A stretch of 25,988 nucleotides of DNA. Origin: Gemmatimonadota bacterium (GTDB taxonomy: Bacteria; Latescibacterota; UBA2968). Shown here piece by piece: positions 8,108-16,700 of this stretch. The DNA is taken from assembly GCA_002714465.1 (NCBI GenBank), contig PAXL01000016.1:70355-96342 (forward strand). Direction: 5' to 3'. Made by a program: the position numbers and the translations under genes. Numbering within the stretch: the first letter of the stretch is position 1; each line of letters opens with the position of its first letter. The notes below the pieces were generated by a model. It did no database searches. It was not told where the DNA came from and saw only the letters and a program-made list of their open reading frames with translations.

Positions 8108-9058
8108 TCAAGCAGACTCCAACTCGTCGACTTCTTCCCCCGAGCCAGTCGTCAAAAGAACGACGGCGCCGATTGCAACTGCAAACCAGAGCGTGCACAC
8201 ACGGATCACAAAAGTTGCCGCTGCTGCATCGGCAACCGGCACTCCGCCAAGAACAAGAAGACCCGTCATGCTGCCCTCGGTCGTGCCAATGCCGCCCGGA
8301 AGAAGTGTCAAAGCCCCAAAGATCGTCGCAAAGGCATAGATGAACGTCGCGGCCGAAACATCGACATCGGCCCCGAACCCGCTTAGCACATAGAAGAAAC
8401 CGACGCATTCTGCAAGCCAAGCGACCACACCGATCGAGAGCCCTTTGAGCAATTGATAGGGTGACAGCAGTCGTTTTGCGTTGACGTATGCATCTCTCGC
8501 AGGATGAATCACACAATGGAGCCTCGGAATCCGAACGAGCACGTCAAGAACCAAGGGTATGGCACCGGGGATAAACAGGATTAGGAGTAGACCGCTCGCC
8601 CCAACAGCCACAAATACCAGCGTGTAAACGCCCTCTTCGAGCGCATAGATGCCTACCACACTTATCAGCAGGAGCGAGATGAAATCCGTCAATCGTTCCG
8701 CGAACACAGCGGATATACCCAGACCGATCGGAGCGTCCGACGACTTTTGAACGAGGTAGGCCTTGAAAAGTTCGCCCACCTTCCCCGGGGTGACGGACAG
8801 GGCGAGACCTGACAGAAATATCCGAAAATTCTCCATCGTCGGCAGGATGGTTTTCAGATGTCGCAGGTAGAGGTGCCAACGCAAGAAACGGGCAAGGTAG
8901 TTGACCGCTGCAAGTGCAAGGGCGACAAGACCCGCCGACCACTCGAACCGACCGAAGGCCTGAAATAGTAGTTCTGCATCGACATAGATACTGAACCCGA
9001 GGAAGACAGCTGCCCCGAGACCAATCGACAGGTAGAGTTTGCGGAGAATCAAATTCAA
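8108..9058 (-). CDS. Flippase-like membrane protein (lysylphosphatidylglycerol synthase TM family)
   Basis: This 316-residue integral membrane protein has about eight hydrophobic helices. It shows the two signatures of the LPG_synthase_TM / YbhN / AglD-type family: ALSVTPGKVGELFKAYLV (about 86-104) and LLPGGIGTTEGSMTGLL (about 254-270). The family includes the flippase domain of MprF and proteins linked to moving lipid-linked substrates across the inner membrane; the substrate here is unknown. The start is TTG at 9058, supported by AGGA 6 nt upstream and by the direct onset of the family's N-terminal helix. It is the first recognised gene of the leftward cluster leading to the kinase and PorX. 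Confidence 0.87.
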   Translation of the reverse strand: MNLILRKLYLSIGLGAAVFLGFSIYVDAELLFQAFGRFEWSAGLVALALAAVNYLARFLRWHLYLRHLKTILPTMENFRIFLSGLALSVTPGKVGELFKAYLVQKSSDAPIGLGISAVFAERLTDFISLLLISVVGIYALEEGVYTLVFVAVGASGLLLILFIPGAIPLVLDVLVRIPRLHCVIHPARDAYVNAKRLLSPYQLLKGLSIGVVAWLAECVGFFYVLSGFGADVDVSAATFIYAFATIFGALTLLPGGIGTTEGSMTGLLVLGGVPVADAAAATFVIRVCTLWFAVAIGAVVLLTTGSGEEVDELESA

Positions 9059-9295
9059 GCTGGGTCCTGTTGGATGTTCTGCTTACAGATCGCTACTTCA
9101 TTATTGTTATAGGAACAAGGTCTGATACGGACGACGGGAAAATAGCAACCTCCGGAGTCGAGCTCCGCAGCCTCCTCTAGTCCACCCTCTTGATCGCCCG
9201 GGATAGACAGATCCTGTTTGAGATCAAGACACCACACCTTTTGAGTATATTTCTGAGGTTATGTTCAAACTAGGCTTACCGCGTCAGGACAGATT
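9059..9295. other. Divergent intergenic region, no confident gene
   Basis: This gap separates the flippase-like gene (leftward) from cvpA (rightward), so it should hold both promoters. I see AT-rich blocks such as TATATT (9246-9251, plus strand) and TATAAC (minus strand, near 9110), but neither has a -35 at acceptable spacing. A 60-codon frame on the minus strand (9237-9055, GTG start) ends in a TTGA overlap with the flippase start, but it has no recognisable features. Confidence 0.4.
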
Positions 9296-9919
9296 GTGAA
9301 CGCACTCGACATCGCACTAGTCATCCTTATCGGATGGTCCACCTACAAGGGCTAGAAGACCGGGCTTGTCCAGGCCCTATTGAGGCTTGCCGGGCTCGTG
9401 TTCGCCTATATCCTAGCGCTTGCCTACGGCCAAGCGCTAGGTGAGGGATTACTCGGCGACGACAGCACGCTCTTCGGGATCATCGGCATCATCATCGTGT
9501 TCCTCTGTGTCGTGTTCGCCGTGCACTATGCGGCTCGATTCCTGAAGGTATTCCTGCGAGCCACGCCTCTCGGCATCGTCGATGCCGCAGGTGGGAGCAT
9601 CCTGGGGCTGGCCCAAGGCGTTCTCGCATTCGGTCTGTTGATACTGCTCGCCTACAGCTACCCGCTGCATAACGAGATTCCAGAACAGATCGAAAACTCC
9701 GTCCTGGCAGGACCCGTTCAGCAAGGGGCGCTCGCCTTAGTCGACGCGATCGAGGCCGTCTTCCCCAGGGTCAAGTCGGCGGTCGAGGATCTGGACATTC
9801 GAAGCTCTGACGTCCCCGAAGTGGTCAAGACGCTGAAAACGGGTGCTGACGATGCGCGCCAGAAGCTTGACAAGATTGTGAAAGAATCAAAGCAACGCTT
9901 GGACGACGTCTCAAAATGA
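9296..9919 (+). CDS. CvpA family membrane protein, interrupted by an in-frame TAG
   Basis: CvpA-family proteins are inner-membrane proteins with about four helices, linked in enterobacteria to colicin V production and envelope stress. The natural start is GTG 9296: AGGA lies 6 nt upstream and the reading NALDIALVILIGWSTYKG is the typical CvpA first helix. Codon 20 (9353-9355) is TAG, exactly where the family usually has Tyr, Phe or Trp, and the frame resumes with KTGLVQALLRLAGLVFAYIL and stays open for 188 codons. A hydrophilic, Lys/Asp-rich C-terminal tail follows. The only in-frame restart soon after is TTG at 9380, which lacks a good ribosome site and would lose helix 1. The end overlaps mutS2 by ATGA. 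It is a very recent nonsense mutation, a base error, or a truncated but functional gene. Other genes here use TAG as stop, so general recoding is unlikely. Confidence 0.75.
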
Positions 9920-12291
9920 ACCTGAGTCTAGCCACACAGCAGACGCTCGAATTCGACAAGCTTCGCGAGGAGATCGCCCTGCGCGCGGGGTCGACGCTCG
10001 GTAAGGAAGAGATCCTGTCGATGCTGCCAAGTGACGACGTGGGAGTCATCAAGCAGCGCACGACGCCCGTCCTCGAGACCATCCGTATGATCGCCTTCGA
10101 CGACCCGATCACGCTGACACCCGTTCCGGACATTCGGGCCTCAGTAGAAGCCTGCCGAACACCCGGCGCGATGCTTTCCGTTCCGGAACTGCTCCTGATT
10201 GGCGAAGTCCTCTACGGTTCGAGACGCATACACAACTACGTCGCGAAGCGACGTGAAAAGTATCCCGCACTCAACGAACTGACCACAACGCTGACCCTGG
10301 AGCCGAACTTGGAAGAAGCCCTATCGAGCGCGCTCGAACCCGGAACGGAGACGGTAAGGGATTCGGCGAGCCCGACACTTCAAAAGTTCCGCCGGCAAAT
10401 CGAACAGGTGCGGGGCAGCATCAAGGAGAAGGTCGAAGCTCTCGCAGGCAGCCTGACTGAGACAGTTCTGCAGGACCGGCTGGTCACGTTACGAAACGGT
10501 CGTCACGTGATCCCGGTCCGTGAAAACCAGAAGGGAGCAGTTCAGGGAATCGTACACGACCAGTCCCAAAGTGGTCAAACCCTGTTCATCGAACCGATGG
10601 TGTCGGTGGAGATGGGGAACCGACTTCGTCAGCTTGAGCACGCCGAGAAGCAGGAAGTCGATCGGATTCTCAGGATGCTTACCGAGCGCGTCGCCATCGC
10701 GCACGACAGCATCCAACAGAACCTGAAAGTGCTCGTCCGATTCGACGTCATCTACGCCAAAGCGATCTACTGCAACGAACTCGATTGCACCGAGCCCGTC
10801 TTCAACGATCGCGGTCAGTTCGAACTGCGCGGCGCCCGTCACCCCCTGCTCGCCAACAGAATGCGATCCGAGGAGCGTGAGAAGGACCTAATCCCCCTAG
10901 AGATTTCGCTTGGTGGCAATACCTTCTGGACGTTGATCCTCACAGGTCCGAATGCCGGCGGCAAGACGGTCGCACTCAAGACGGTAGGTCTCCTGACCCT
11001 GATGGCACAGAGCGGGCTGCCCATCCCCGCACGCGAAAATTCCGAACTGCCGGTGCTAAAAGGTGTCTTTGCTGACATCGGAGACAAGCAATCGATCGAG
11101 AACGACCTGAGCACGTTCTCTTCCCACGCTTCGAACCTGGCAGCTATCTGTGACCAAGCAAATAAGGATTCACTCGTCCTGCTCGACGAAGTCGGATCGA
11201 GCACTGACCCAGATCAGGGATCCGCCCTGGCCATGTCTTTGCTTGGCCTGCTTACTGAACGAGGGACGCGAACGATCGCCACGACTCACCACGGCGCACT
11301 CAAAGCCTTCGCCCACAACACAGAAGGTATTGAGAACGGCTCGATGGCCTTCGATGCCAACACCCTCGAACCGACTTTCCTACTTCGCCTGAAGGTCCCG
11401 GGGAGCAGTTATGCCTTCGAGATCGCCCGTCGGTTCGGCATACCCTCGAACGTAGTCGACAAAGCAGCTGAAATCGCCGGTTCAACCGTAGGCCGAGTGG
11501 AATCGTTGATCCAGGACCTGGACGAGACCTATCGCGCGTATGCCGAACAGCTCGAACTGACCGAGATCGAGCGAAAGGAGACGGCCGAAAGGCGTGAGAT
11601 CCTCCAAAAGAGGCTGGCCGACATCGAGGAGCGGGAGAGAAAGCTCAAGCAGGCCGCAGAGGAGGAAGCCAACCGAATCCTCTCTGGGGCAAACGCGCTA
11701 ATCGAAAAGACAGTAGCCGACATACGCGAGAGCAATGCGGACAAGTCCTCGATCCGATCCGCCCACGATGCTATCGCCGATGCGAAAGCTAAACTTCAAA
11801 GATCGCTGGACAGTGCGCCTGTGCCGACGATCGAAGTCTATCCTGGGGACCGCGTGTTTGTCAACCGCCTTGGGAAGGAAGGGACAGTCATCAACGAGCC
11901 GAGCAATTCCGGACGCACGCTCGTCGAAATCGGGGCGCTCCGCGTGGAGGTCTCGCCAGGCGAAGTCGAGGTCAGGCAGCGAGCACGGACGGCTGTGACG
12001 AAGAAGCCTCTAAAAATCGTAGTGGACCGGGACGACTCGATCTCGCTCGACGTCGATCTGCGTGGGCTGACCTTCGACGAAGCTTCCGATGTCGTAGATA
12101 GGTATCTGGACGACCTGAGCATGGCAGACATGGAACGCGCGACAATCATACACGGTAAGGGAACCGGCGCGCTGAGACAGAAGATCGGCGACTTCCTCAA
12201 GAAGCACCCGCTCGTTCGGGATCAGCGGCTAGGGAATCCGGCAGAAGGCGGTGCCGGTGTCACCATCGTGGAACTCGACACCAACAAGTAG
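9916..12291 (+). CDS. mutS2: MutS2 endonuclease/ATPase
   Basis: MutS2 (791 residues, normal length) is a MutS-like ATPase with a C-terminal Smr nuclease domain. It suppresses homologous recombination in some bacteria and acts on collided ribosomes in others. In order it has a clamp and core region without the mismatch-recognition domain I; the ATPase with Walker A GPNAGGKT (344-351), a DIGDKQSIENDLSTFSSH block, LLDEVGSSTDP Walker B and a TTHH signature; a long charged coiled coil (about 515-640); and an Smr domain with D714-L-R-G and H746-G-K-G-T-G. The start ATG overlaps the cvpA stop (ATGA), consistent with coupled translation. An ribosome-rescue role would fit with RqcH nearby, but the two are not in one operon. 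Confidence 0.95.
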   Translation: MNLSLATQQTLEFDKLREEIALRAGSTLGKEEILSMLPSDDVGVIKQRTTPVLETIRMIAFDDPITLTPVPDIRASVEACRTPGAMLSVPELLLIGEVLYGSRRIHNYVAKRREKYPALNELTTTLTLEPNLEEALSSALEPGTETVRDSASPTLQKFRRQIEQVRGSIKEKVEALAGSLTETVLQDRLVTLRNGRHVIPVRENQKGAVQGIVHDQSQSGQTLFIEPMVSVEMGNRLRQLEHAEKQEVDRILRMLTERVAIAHDSIQQNLKVLVRFDVIYAKAIYCNELDCTEPVFNDRGQFELRGARHPLLANRMRSEEREKDLIPLEISLGGNTFWTLILTGPNAGGKTVALKTVGLLTLMAQSGLPIPARENSELPVLKGVFADIGDKQSIENDLSTFSSHASNLAAICDQANKDSLVLLDEVGSSTDPDQGSALAMSLLGLLTERGTRTIATTHHGALKAFAHNTEGIENGSMAFDANTLEPTFLLRLKVPGSSYAFEIARRFGIPSNVVDKAAEIAGSTVGRVESLIQDLDETYRAYAEQLELTEIERKETAERREILQKRLADIEERERKLKQAAEEEANRILSGANALIEKTVADIRESNADKSSIRSAHDAIADAKAKLQRSLDSAPVPTIEVYPGDRVFVNRLGKEGTVINEPSNSGRTLVEIGALRVEVSPGEVEVRQRARTAVTKKPLKIVVDRDDSISLDVDLRGLTFDEASDVVDRYLDDLSMADMERATIIHGKGTGALRQKIGDFLKKHPLVRDQRLGNPAEGGAGVTIVELDTNK

Positions 12292-12300
12292 CGACTCTAC

Positions 12301-14232
12301 ATGATCATCGACGAACTGACAGACCAGCACTACTGCAACTCGACGACAGCCTACTCACGCTACCGTACACGAGAGGTGAACATCGGGAGCGTGGCCCTTG
12401 GTGGGGACAATCCTATCCGTGTACAGTCGATGACGACAACCGACACAATGGATACCGAGGGGACCGTCCTGCAGGCGATTCGAATGATCGAAGCCGGGTC
12501 CGAATATGTTCGCATAACGGCCCCCAGCCAGAACGAGGCCCGCAACCTCGAAAACATCAAGAACGAGCTCTACAAGCGCGGCTATGACACGCCGCTTGTG
12601 GCCGACATACACTTCACCCCGAACGCGGCCGAGATCGCTGCCCGTATCGTCGAGAAGGTTCGCGTCAATCCGGGCAACTACGCGGACAGGAAGAAGTTCG
12701 CAGTCTTCGAGTATACGGATGAGGAATACGCACAGGAGCTGGAGCGGATCCGGCAAAAATTCCTCCCTCTCGTCGAAATATGCCAGACACACGGAACGGC
12801 CATGCGGATCGGCACCAACCACGGCTCGCTATCCGATCGGATCATGAACCGCTTCGGTGACACACCGCTGGGAATGGTCGAGTCAGCGCTCGAATTCGCA
12901 CGAATCTGCGCGAGCGTCGATTACCACGACATTGTGTTCTCCATGAAGGCGAGCAACCCGCAGGTCGTGATCCAGGCCTATCGTCTGCTCGTCAACCGAA
13001 TGGTGGCTGAGGGCATGAACTACCCGCTTCATCTCGGCGTGACCGAGGCGGGAGACGGAGAGGACGGGCGGATCAAGTCGGCTGTAGGGATCGGGGCACT
13101 CTTGGAGGATGGCCTGGGCGACACGATCCGGGTGTCCTTGACCGAAGAGCCCGAAGCTGAGATTCCAGTCTGTAAAAGCCTGGTCAACCGGTACCGGAAC
13201 CGGATGGATCACAACCCGATCCCCGAGGCATCCAAATGGCCAATCGAGGCATTCTCTTACAACAGGCGAAAAAGCAAGATGGTCAACCGAATCGGCGGAG
13301 ACCAAATGCCCGTTGTCATTCTGCCTTCGCCCGAGGGGAGTCAGTCCGATCCTGCCGTGCTTCTAGCCATCGGCTACGAATACGACGCTGCGCTTGACAA
13401 ATGGAACATCGGTGATCAGGCAGCCGACTTCATCCACACCGATCAGGATGTCTCCTACGAGACACCGGGTACGCTAACCCGCATCGTCGAAGCAGGGCTG
13501 TGGGCAGGCGACGAAAACACCTGTCCGCTCCACAGTCTAGAGAAATACGGCTCAGCTCGACGCTCGGACCGGATCAATTTCGTCTCAGCTCGGCTCGACC
13601 AGCTATTAACTCCCACGGTCGACGTGCTGATCGACGATCCTACAGCCGTGCTCGTCCTCTCAACCGACAACTGCCACGCCATGGCAGAGCTTCGGCGGGC
13701 CGCAGTGGAACTCGTGAATCGAGACATCGATTGCCCGATCGTTTTCCGTCGACAATACACCGAGGCTTCGCTCGATGAGGTCATGCTATTCTCGGCAACA
13801 GACCTGGGCGGCCTGATCAACGAGGGCTTCGGCGACGGCATCTGGCTCGACGCTCCTGGGCTCGATACGGAGACACTCAACCGGATCGCCTTCGGCATCC
13901 TTCAGGCCACCCGCACACGCATTTCGAAGACCGAGTACATCTCGTGTCCGTCCTGCGGCCGTACTCTCTTTGATCTTCAGGAGACAACAGCTGAGATTCG
14001 AGGTCGAACGAGCCACCTGAAAGGCGTCAAGATCGGCATCATGGGCTGCATCGTGAACGGCCCCGGAGAGATGGCGGATGCCGACTACGGCTACGTGGGA
14101 AGCGGTCCCGGTAAGATCACGCTGTATCGTGGCCGGGAAGTCGTCAAACCGAACATCCCGACCGCAGAAGCGCTTGACGAGTTGATCGAACTGATTCGGT
14201 CTGATGGCAACTGGGTAGAGGAAGAGCTCTAG
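12301..14232 (+). CDS. ispG: IspG (GcpE), long form, HMBPP synthase
   Basis: IspG converts 2-C-methyl-D-erythritol 2,4-cyclodiphosphate to HMBPP in the MEP isoprenoid pathway, using a [4Fe-4S] cluster. At 643 residues this is the long, three-domain form seen in Bacteroidota, Chlamydiae and plants, with a large insert (about 270-530) between the N-terminal TIM barrel and the cluster domain. Cluster ligands are C549 and C552 (CPSCGR), C583 (GIMGCIVNGPGE) and E590. The N-terminal block ALGGDNPIRVQSMTTTDT is typical. ATG at 12301 is 9 nt after the mutS2 stop with a weak Shine-Dalgarno; it probably sits in the cvpA-mutS2 transcript. Confidence 0.96.
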   Translation: MIIDELTDQHYCNSTTAYSRYRTREVNIGSVALGGDNPIRVQSMTTTDTMDTEGTVLQAIRMIEAGSEYVRITAPSQNEARNLENIKNELYKRGYDTPLVADIHFTPNAAEIAARIVEKVRVNPGNYADRKKFAVFEYTDEEYAQELERIRQKFLPLVEICQTHGTAMRIGTNHGSLSDRIMNRFGDTPLGMVESALEFARICASVDYHDIVFSMKASNPQVVIQAYRLLVNRMVAEGMNYPLHLGVTEAGDGEDGRIKSAVGIGALLEDGLGDTIRVSLTEEPEAEIPVCKSLVNRYRNRMDHNPIPEASKWPIEAFSYNRRKSKMVNRIGGDQMPVVILPSPEGSQSDPAVLLAIGYEYDAALDKWNIGDQAADFIHTDQDVSYETPGTLTRIVEAGLWAGDENTCPLHSLEKYGSARRSDRINFVSARLDQLLTPTVDVLIDDPTAVLVLSTDNCHAMAELRRAAVELVNRDIDCPIVFRRQYTEASLDEVMLFSATDLGGLINEGFGDGIWLDAPGLDTETLNRIAFGILQATRTRISKTEYISCPSCGRTLFDLQETTAEIRGRTSHLKGVKIGIMGCIVNGPGEMADADYGYVGSGPGKITLYRGREVVKPNIPTAEALDELIELIRSDGNWVEEEL

Positions 14233-14594
14233 ACCGCCCGGGCGGCCTTTCGCCGGCGCGACGAACACGGATGATATATGGGGTAACCAGGTTCTGGACC
14301 ACGCCATTCATCCTCGGCTTATCGGATAGAATTCCTTCCGTCGGAGGATGCCGTCTGCGAGGCACTCTCATTCGTATCTCCCAGGCAGCGGAGCGAAGCA
14401 CCGTGTTTCTGGCAGCCTTCCGCTTCCCCTGTTCATCGGTATTCATCCATAGGAGCGGGTGATTCAAGCCTTTGTTTAAACATTCTCAGGTTGTCGATTC
14501 CCCCTCTGGTCATTAGTTTTTAGTTCCTCTCCTCCTGATCCATCGTCTATATCCCCTGCTCTATCAATTTCTCAGCTCCCTGAGGGAAAGCTTC
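14233..14594. other. Gene-free region between ispG and dnaG
   Basis: These 362 nt hold no convincing gene; a 63-codon plus-strand frame at 14271 and a 107-codon minus-strand frame look random. Just after the ispG stop there is a GC palindrome CCGCCCGGGCGG (14234-14245) followed by CCTTTC, at best a weak terminator. From about 14495 to 14580 the plus strand is notably pyrimidine-rich. At the end, AGCTCCC (14574-14580) can pair with GGG-AA-AGCT (14584-14592), a hairpin that would include the dnaG Shine-Dalgarno GAGGG. I see no clear -35/-10 pair. Confidence 0.45.
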
Positions 14595-16466
14595 ATGCCT
14601 CGCATCCCTGAAGAAGCGATCGATCGGATCCGCGATTCGGTCGACATCGTCGACGTAGTCTCCGAATATGTCCAGTTGACGGCTCGTGGGCGGAACCATG
14701 TCGGCCTGTGTCCATTCCATGACGACCACGACCCGTCGTTCAACGTTTCCCAAGAAAAGCAGATCTACAAGTGCTTCGTGTGCGGAGCAGGCGGGAATGT
14801 CTACACCTTCGTGCGCGAGATCGAAGGGATCAGCTTCGTCGAATCTGTCCGCAAGGTGGCTGAAATCGGCGGGCTGCCGGTCCCGGAGCCGGACAAGCGG
14901 ATGAAGGCCAAAGAGGAGGCCTTCGACCCGCTCTACCAATCGATGGATCTCGCCAGGAAGTATTTCAACCACCTGCTGACTGTGAAGTCAGAGGGGCGGG
15001 ACGCACTCGACTACCTTAAGGGGCGTGGAGTAGACAACGCGACGATCGAGGCTTTCTCACTCGGATATGCACCGAAGGCCTGGGATCACCTCCTCCGTGT
15101 CGCGACCTCCCCGAAGCGGAGGGGTGGCGGGTTCAGTCCGGAAATCCTCGAGAAAGCGGGGCTCATCCTCGCTCGCAACAGCGGGAACGGATACTACGAC
15201 CGCTTCCGGCACCGAGTCGTCTTCCCGATCCGGGCACACACCGGCCGCGTCGTCGCATTCAGTGCACGTGCGCTGGACGCGAATGAGCAGGCGAAGTATA
15301 TCAACTCGCCGGAGTCCCCGATCTACCACAAGAGCGCAATACTTCACGGCCTCTACGAGGGTCGCGACGCACTCCGAAAGGAGAAACGTGCCCTTATCGT
15401 GGAGGGGCAGATGGATCACCTCTCCCTGTTCCAATTCGGGATTGAGAATGTCGTCGCGACATCAGGTACAGCTCTTACGATTCAGCAGGCGAAGCTTCTG
15501 AGGCGCTATGCTGAGCATGCTGTCCTGATCTTTGACGGTGATCGGGCAGGAATGTCAGCCGCCTCCAGGGGTATCGCTCCTCTGATCGAGTCGGGAATCG
15601 ACGTACGGGTCGTATCACTGCCTGACGGGCAGGACCCGGATACGTTCATCCGCGAGCACGGAAAGAATGCCCTCCTTGGCGTAGTTAATGAGAGCGTCCC
15701 GTTGATCGACTTTCTGGTAAGCTGGGTCGGCACGCTCGAAGACCTGACTACCTCGGACGGACGTGCGAGGGCGACGCATCATATCGCCGACCTGATTGGA
15801 CGGGTGACCGACCAGACCCTACGTCACCTGTTGATTCGTGATGCTTCGGAGAGAATCGGGATTGAGGAGAGCGTCGTTATCCAGTCTGTTCAGGATGCTC
15901 AGAAATCGCCAAGGCCTCGACGAAGCAAACAGCAGGGAGAAACGACCGTGTCGCTCGCGGAGCAGTTCGACCCGCGGCCCAGGCAGGAGCGTGAACTCCT
16001 AATCCAGTTGATGACGGACAACGAAACGGCCGACATCGTGCTCGAGCAGATCCGGCCGGAAGACTTCACGAACAGCATCTACCGACAGATCGCCAAGATC
16101 GTCCAGAACCAACGAAACAACGGCTGGAGCACCTCAGTCGCACACATCGTCGACTGTCTGACAGACGACGGACTCGCAAGGATTATTAGTTCCTTGTCTC
16201 TGGAAACCGGTATAAGCAACCCGGACCAGGTCGAGCTTCCCGTCCAAGATTATATAAACGCCTTCCACCAGCGCAGGATCGACCGGCAGATCGAGGAGCT
16301 CAACCGGCAGATGCGGAACGCCTCGGCAGACGACCAGATCAAGCTAATGCAGGCGCACAAGCAACTGACGCTCGACCGGAAAGCGATCAAGGAAGGAAGC
16401 AGCTTCAGCCAGCCGGAGGTCAAAATGATCGGCGAAGCGGCCGAACCCATCCTCAACGACGAGTGA
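14595..16466 (+). CDS. dnaG: DNA primase DnaG
   Basis: DnaG makes RNA primers for replication. The 623-residue protein has all three domains. The N-terminal zinc finger has C39, H42, C60 and C63 (LCPFHDD...CFVCG). The TOPRIM catalytic core shows E270-G271 (VEGQMD) and D314-G-D316 (IFDGDRAG). A C-terminal helicase-binding region runs from about 450. ATG at 14595 follows GAGGG at 8 nt. VEGQMD carries Gln where VEGYMD is usual, which is conservative for catalysis since the acidic residues are intact. rpoD, the frequent downstream neighbour, is absent; a tRNA follows instead. Confidence 0.96.
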   Translation: MPRIPEEAIDRIRDSVDIVDVVSEYVQLTARGRNHVGLCPFHDDHDPSFNVSQEKQIYKCFVCGAGGNVYTFVREIEGISFVESVRKVAEIGGLPVPEPDKRMKAKEEAFDPLYQSMDLARKYFNHLLTVKSEGRDALDYLKGRGVDNATIEAFSLGYAPKAWDHLLRVATSPKRRGGGFSPEILEKAGLILARNSGNGYYDRFRHRVVFPIRAHTGRVVAFSARALDANEQAKYINSPESPIYHKSAILHGLYEGRDALRKEKRALIVEGQMDHLSLFQFGIENVVATSGTALTIQQAKLLRRYAEHAVLIFDGDRAGMSAASRGIAPLIESGIDVRVVSLPDGQDPDTFIREHGKNALLGVVNESVPLIDFLVSWVGTLEDLTTSDGRARATHHIADLIGRVTDQTLRHLLIRDASERIGIEESVVIQSVQDAQKSPRPRRSKQQGETTVSLAEQFDPRPRQERELLIQLMTDNETADIVLEQIRPEDFTNSIYRQIAKIVQNQRNNGWSTSVAHIVDCLTDDGLARIISSLSLETGISNPDQVELPVQDYINAFHQRRIDRQIEELNRQMRNASADDQIKLMQAHKQLTLDRKAIKEGSSFSQPEVKMIGEAAEPILNDE

Positions 16467-16483
16467 GGTCTGCAGTCGAAATC

Positions 16484-16513
16484 TTACACCTCCGGAACGC
16501 AAATTGATACATT
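16484..16513 (+). promoter_or_regulatory. Candidate promoter for the tRNA, with flanking direct repeat
   Basis: TTACAC (16484-16489), an 18-nt spacer and TACATT (16508-16513) lie shortly after the dnaG stop and would start transcription a few nt before the tRNA at 16530. A heptamer TCCGGAA occurs at 16491-16497 and again at 16518-16524, flanking the -10. This is a weak consensus match. Confidence 0.35.
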
Positions 16514-16529
16514 GTCGTCCGGAATGTGG

Positions 16530-16606
16530 GGGCCCATAGCTCAGCTGGTTAGAGCATCCGACTCATAATCGGCAGGTCGTAGGTTCGAGTCCTACTGGGC
16601 CCACCA
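16530..16606 (+). tRNA. tRNA with CAT anticodon, probably tRNA-Ile2
   Basis: This is a 77-nt cloverleaf with encoded CCA. The acceptor GGGCCCA pairs with TGGGCCC. The D arm is GCTC/GAGC, the anticodon loop is CTCATAA, and the T arm is GTAGG-TTCGAGT-CCTAC. The top pair of the anticodon stem (T27/C43) is a mismatch. CAT could mean Met, but the loop starts with C (elongator Met loops usually start TTCAT), and the acceptor has C4-G69 and C5-G68, pairs associated with TilS recognition. I therefore read it as Ile2, whose C34 becomes lysidine to decode AUA. In E. coli an Ile2 gene (ileX) likewise lies beside a primase-associated housekeeping gene, rpoD. Confidence 0.93.
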
Positions 16607-16700
16607 CTATATACTTTGATACGCAAGAATTAAGCTTTCTGTTCGTCACGGTGACAAGAATGTGCTGAGCGTAGATGAGAAGGAGAGCCTCGCATCGTAG

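Noticed and set aside
9055..9237. 60-codon minus-strand frame ending in a TTGA overlap with the flippase-like gene
   Set aside because: GTG start without a convincing ribosome site, no recognisable domain or membrane segment, and a composition rich in Cys, Gln and Asn unlike its neighbours. The overlap may be chance.
9296..9919. Genome-wide TAG recoding to an amino acid
   Set aside because: porX, tsaE, sucA, ispG and the kinase gene all end in TAG at the expected family length, so TAG is a normal stop here.
14234..14250. Intrinsic terminator after ispG
   Set aside because: The GC palindrome is followed by only three T residues and has almost no loop; kept only as a remark in the gap description.
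14144..14467. 107-codon minus-strand frame overlapping the end of ispG
   Set aside because: Antisense to a firm gene, rich in Arg/Pro, and without any motif.
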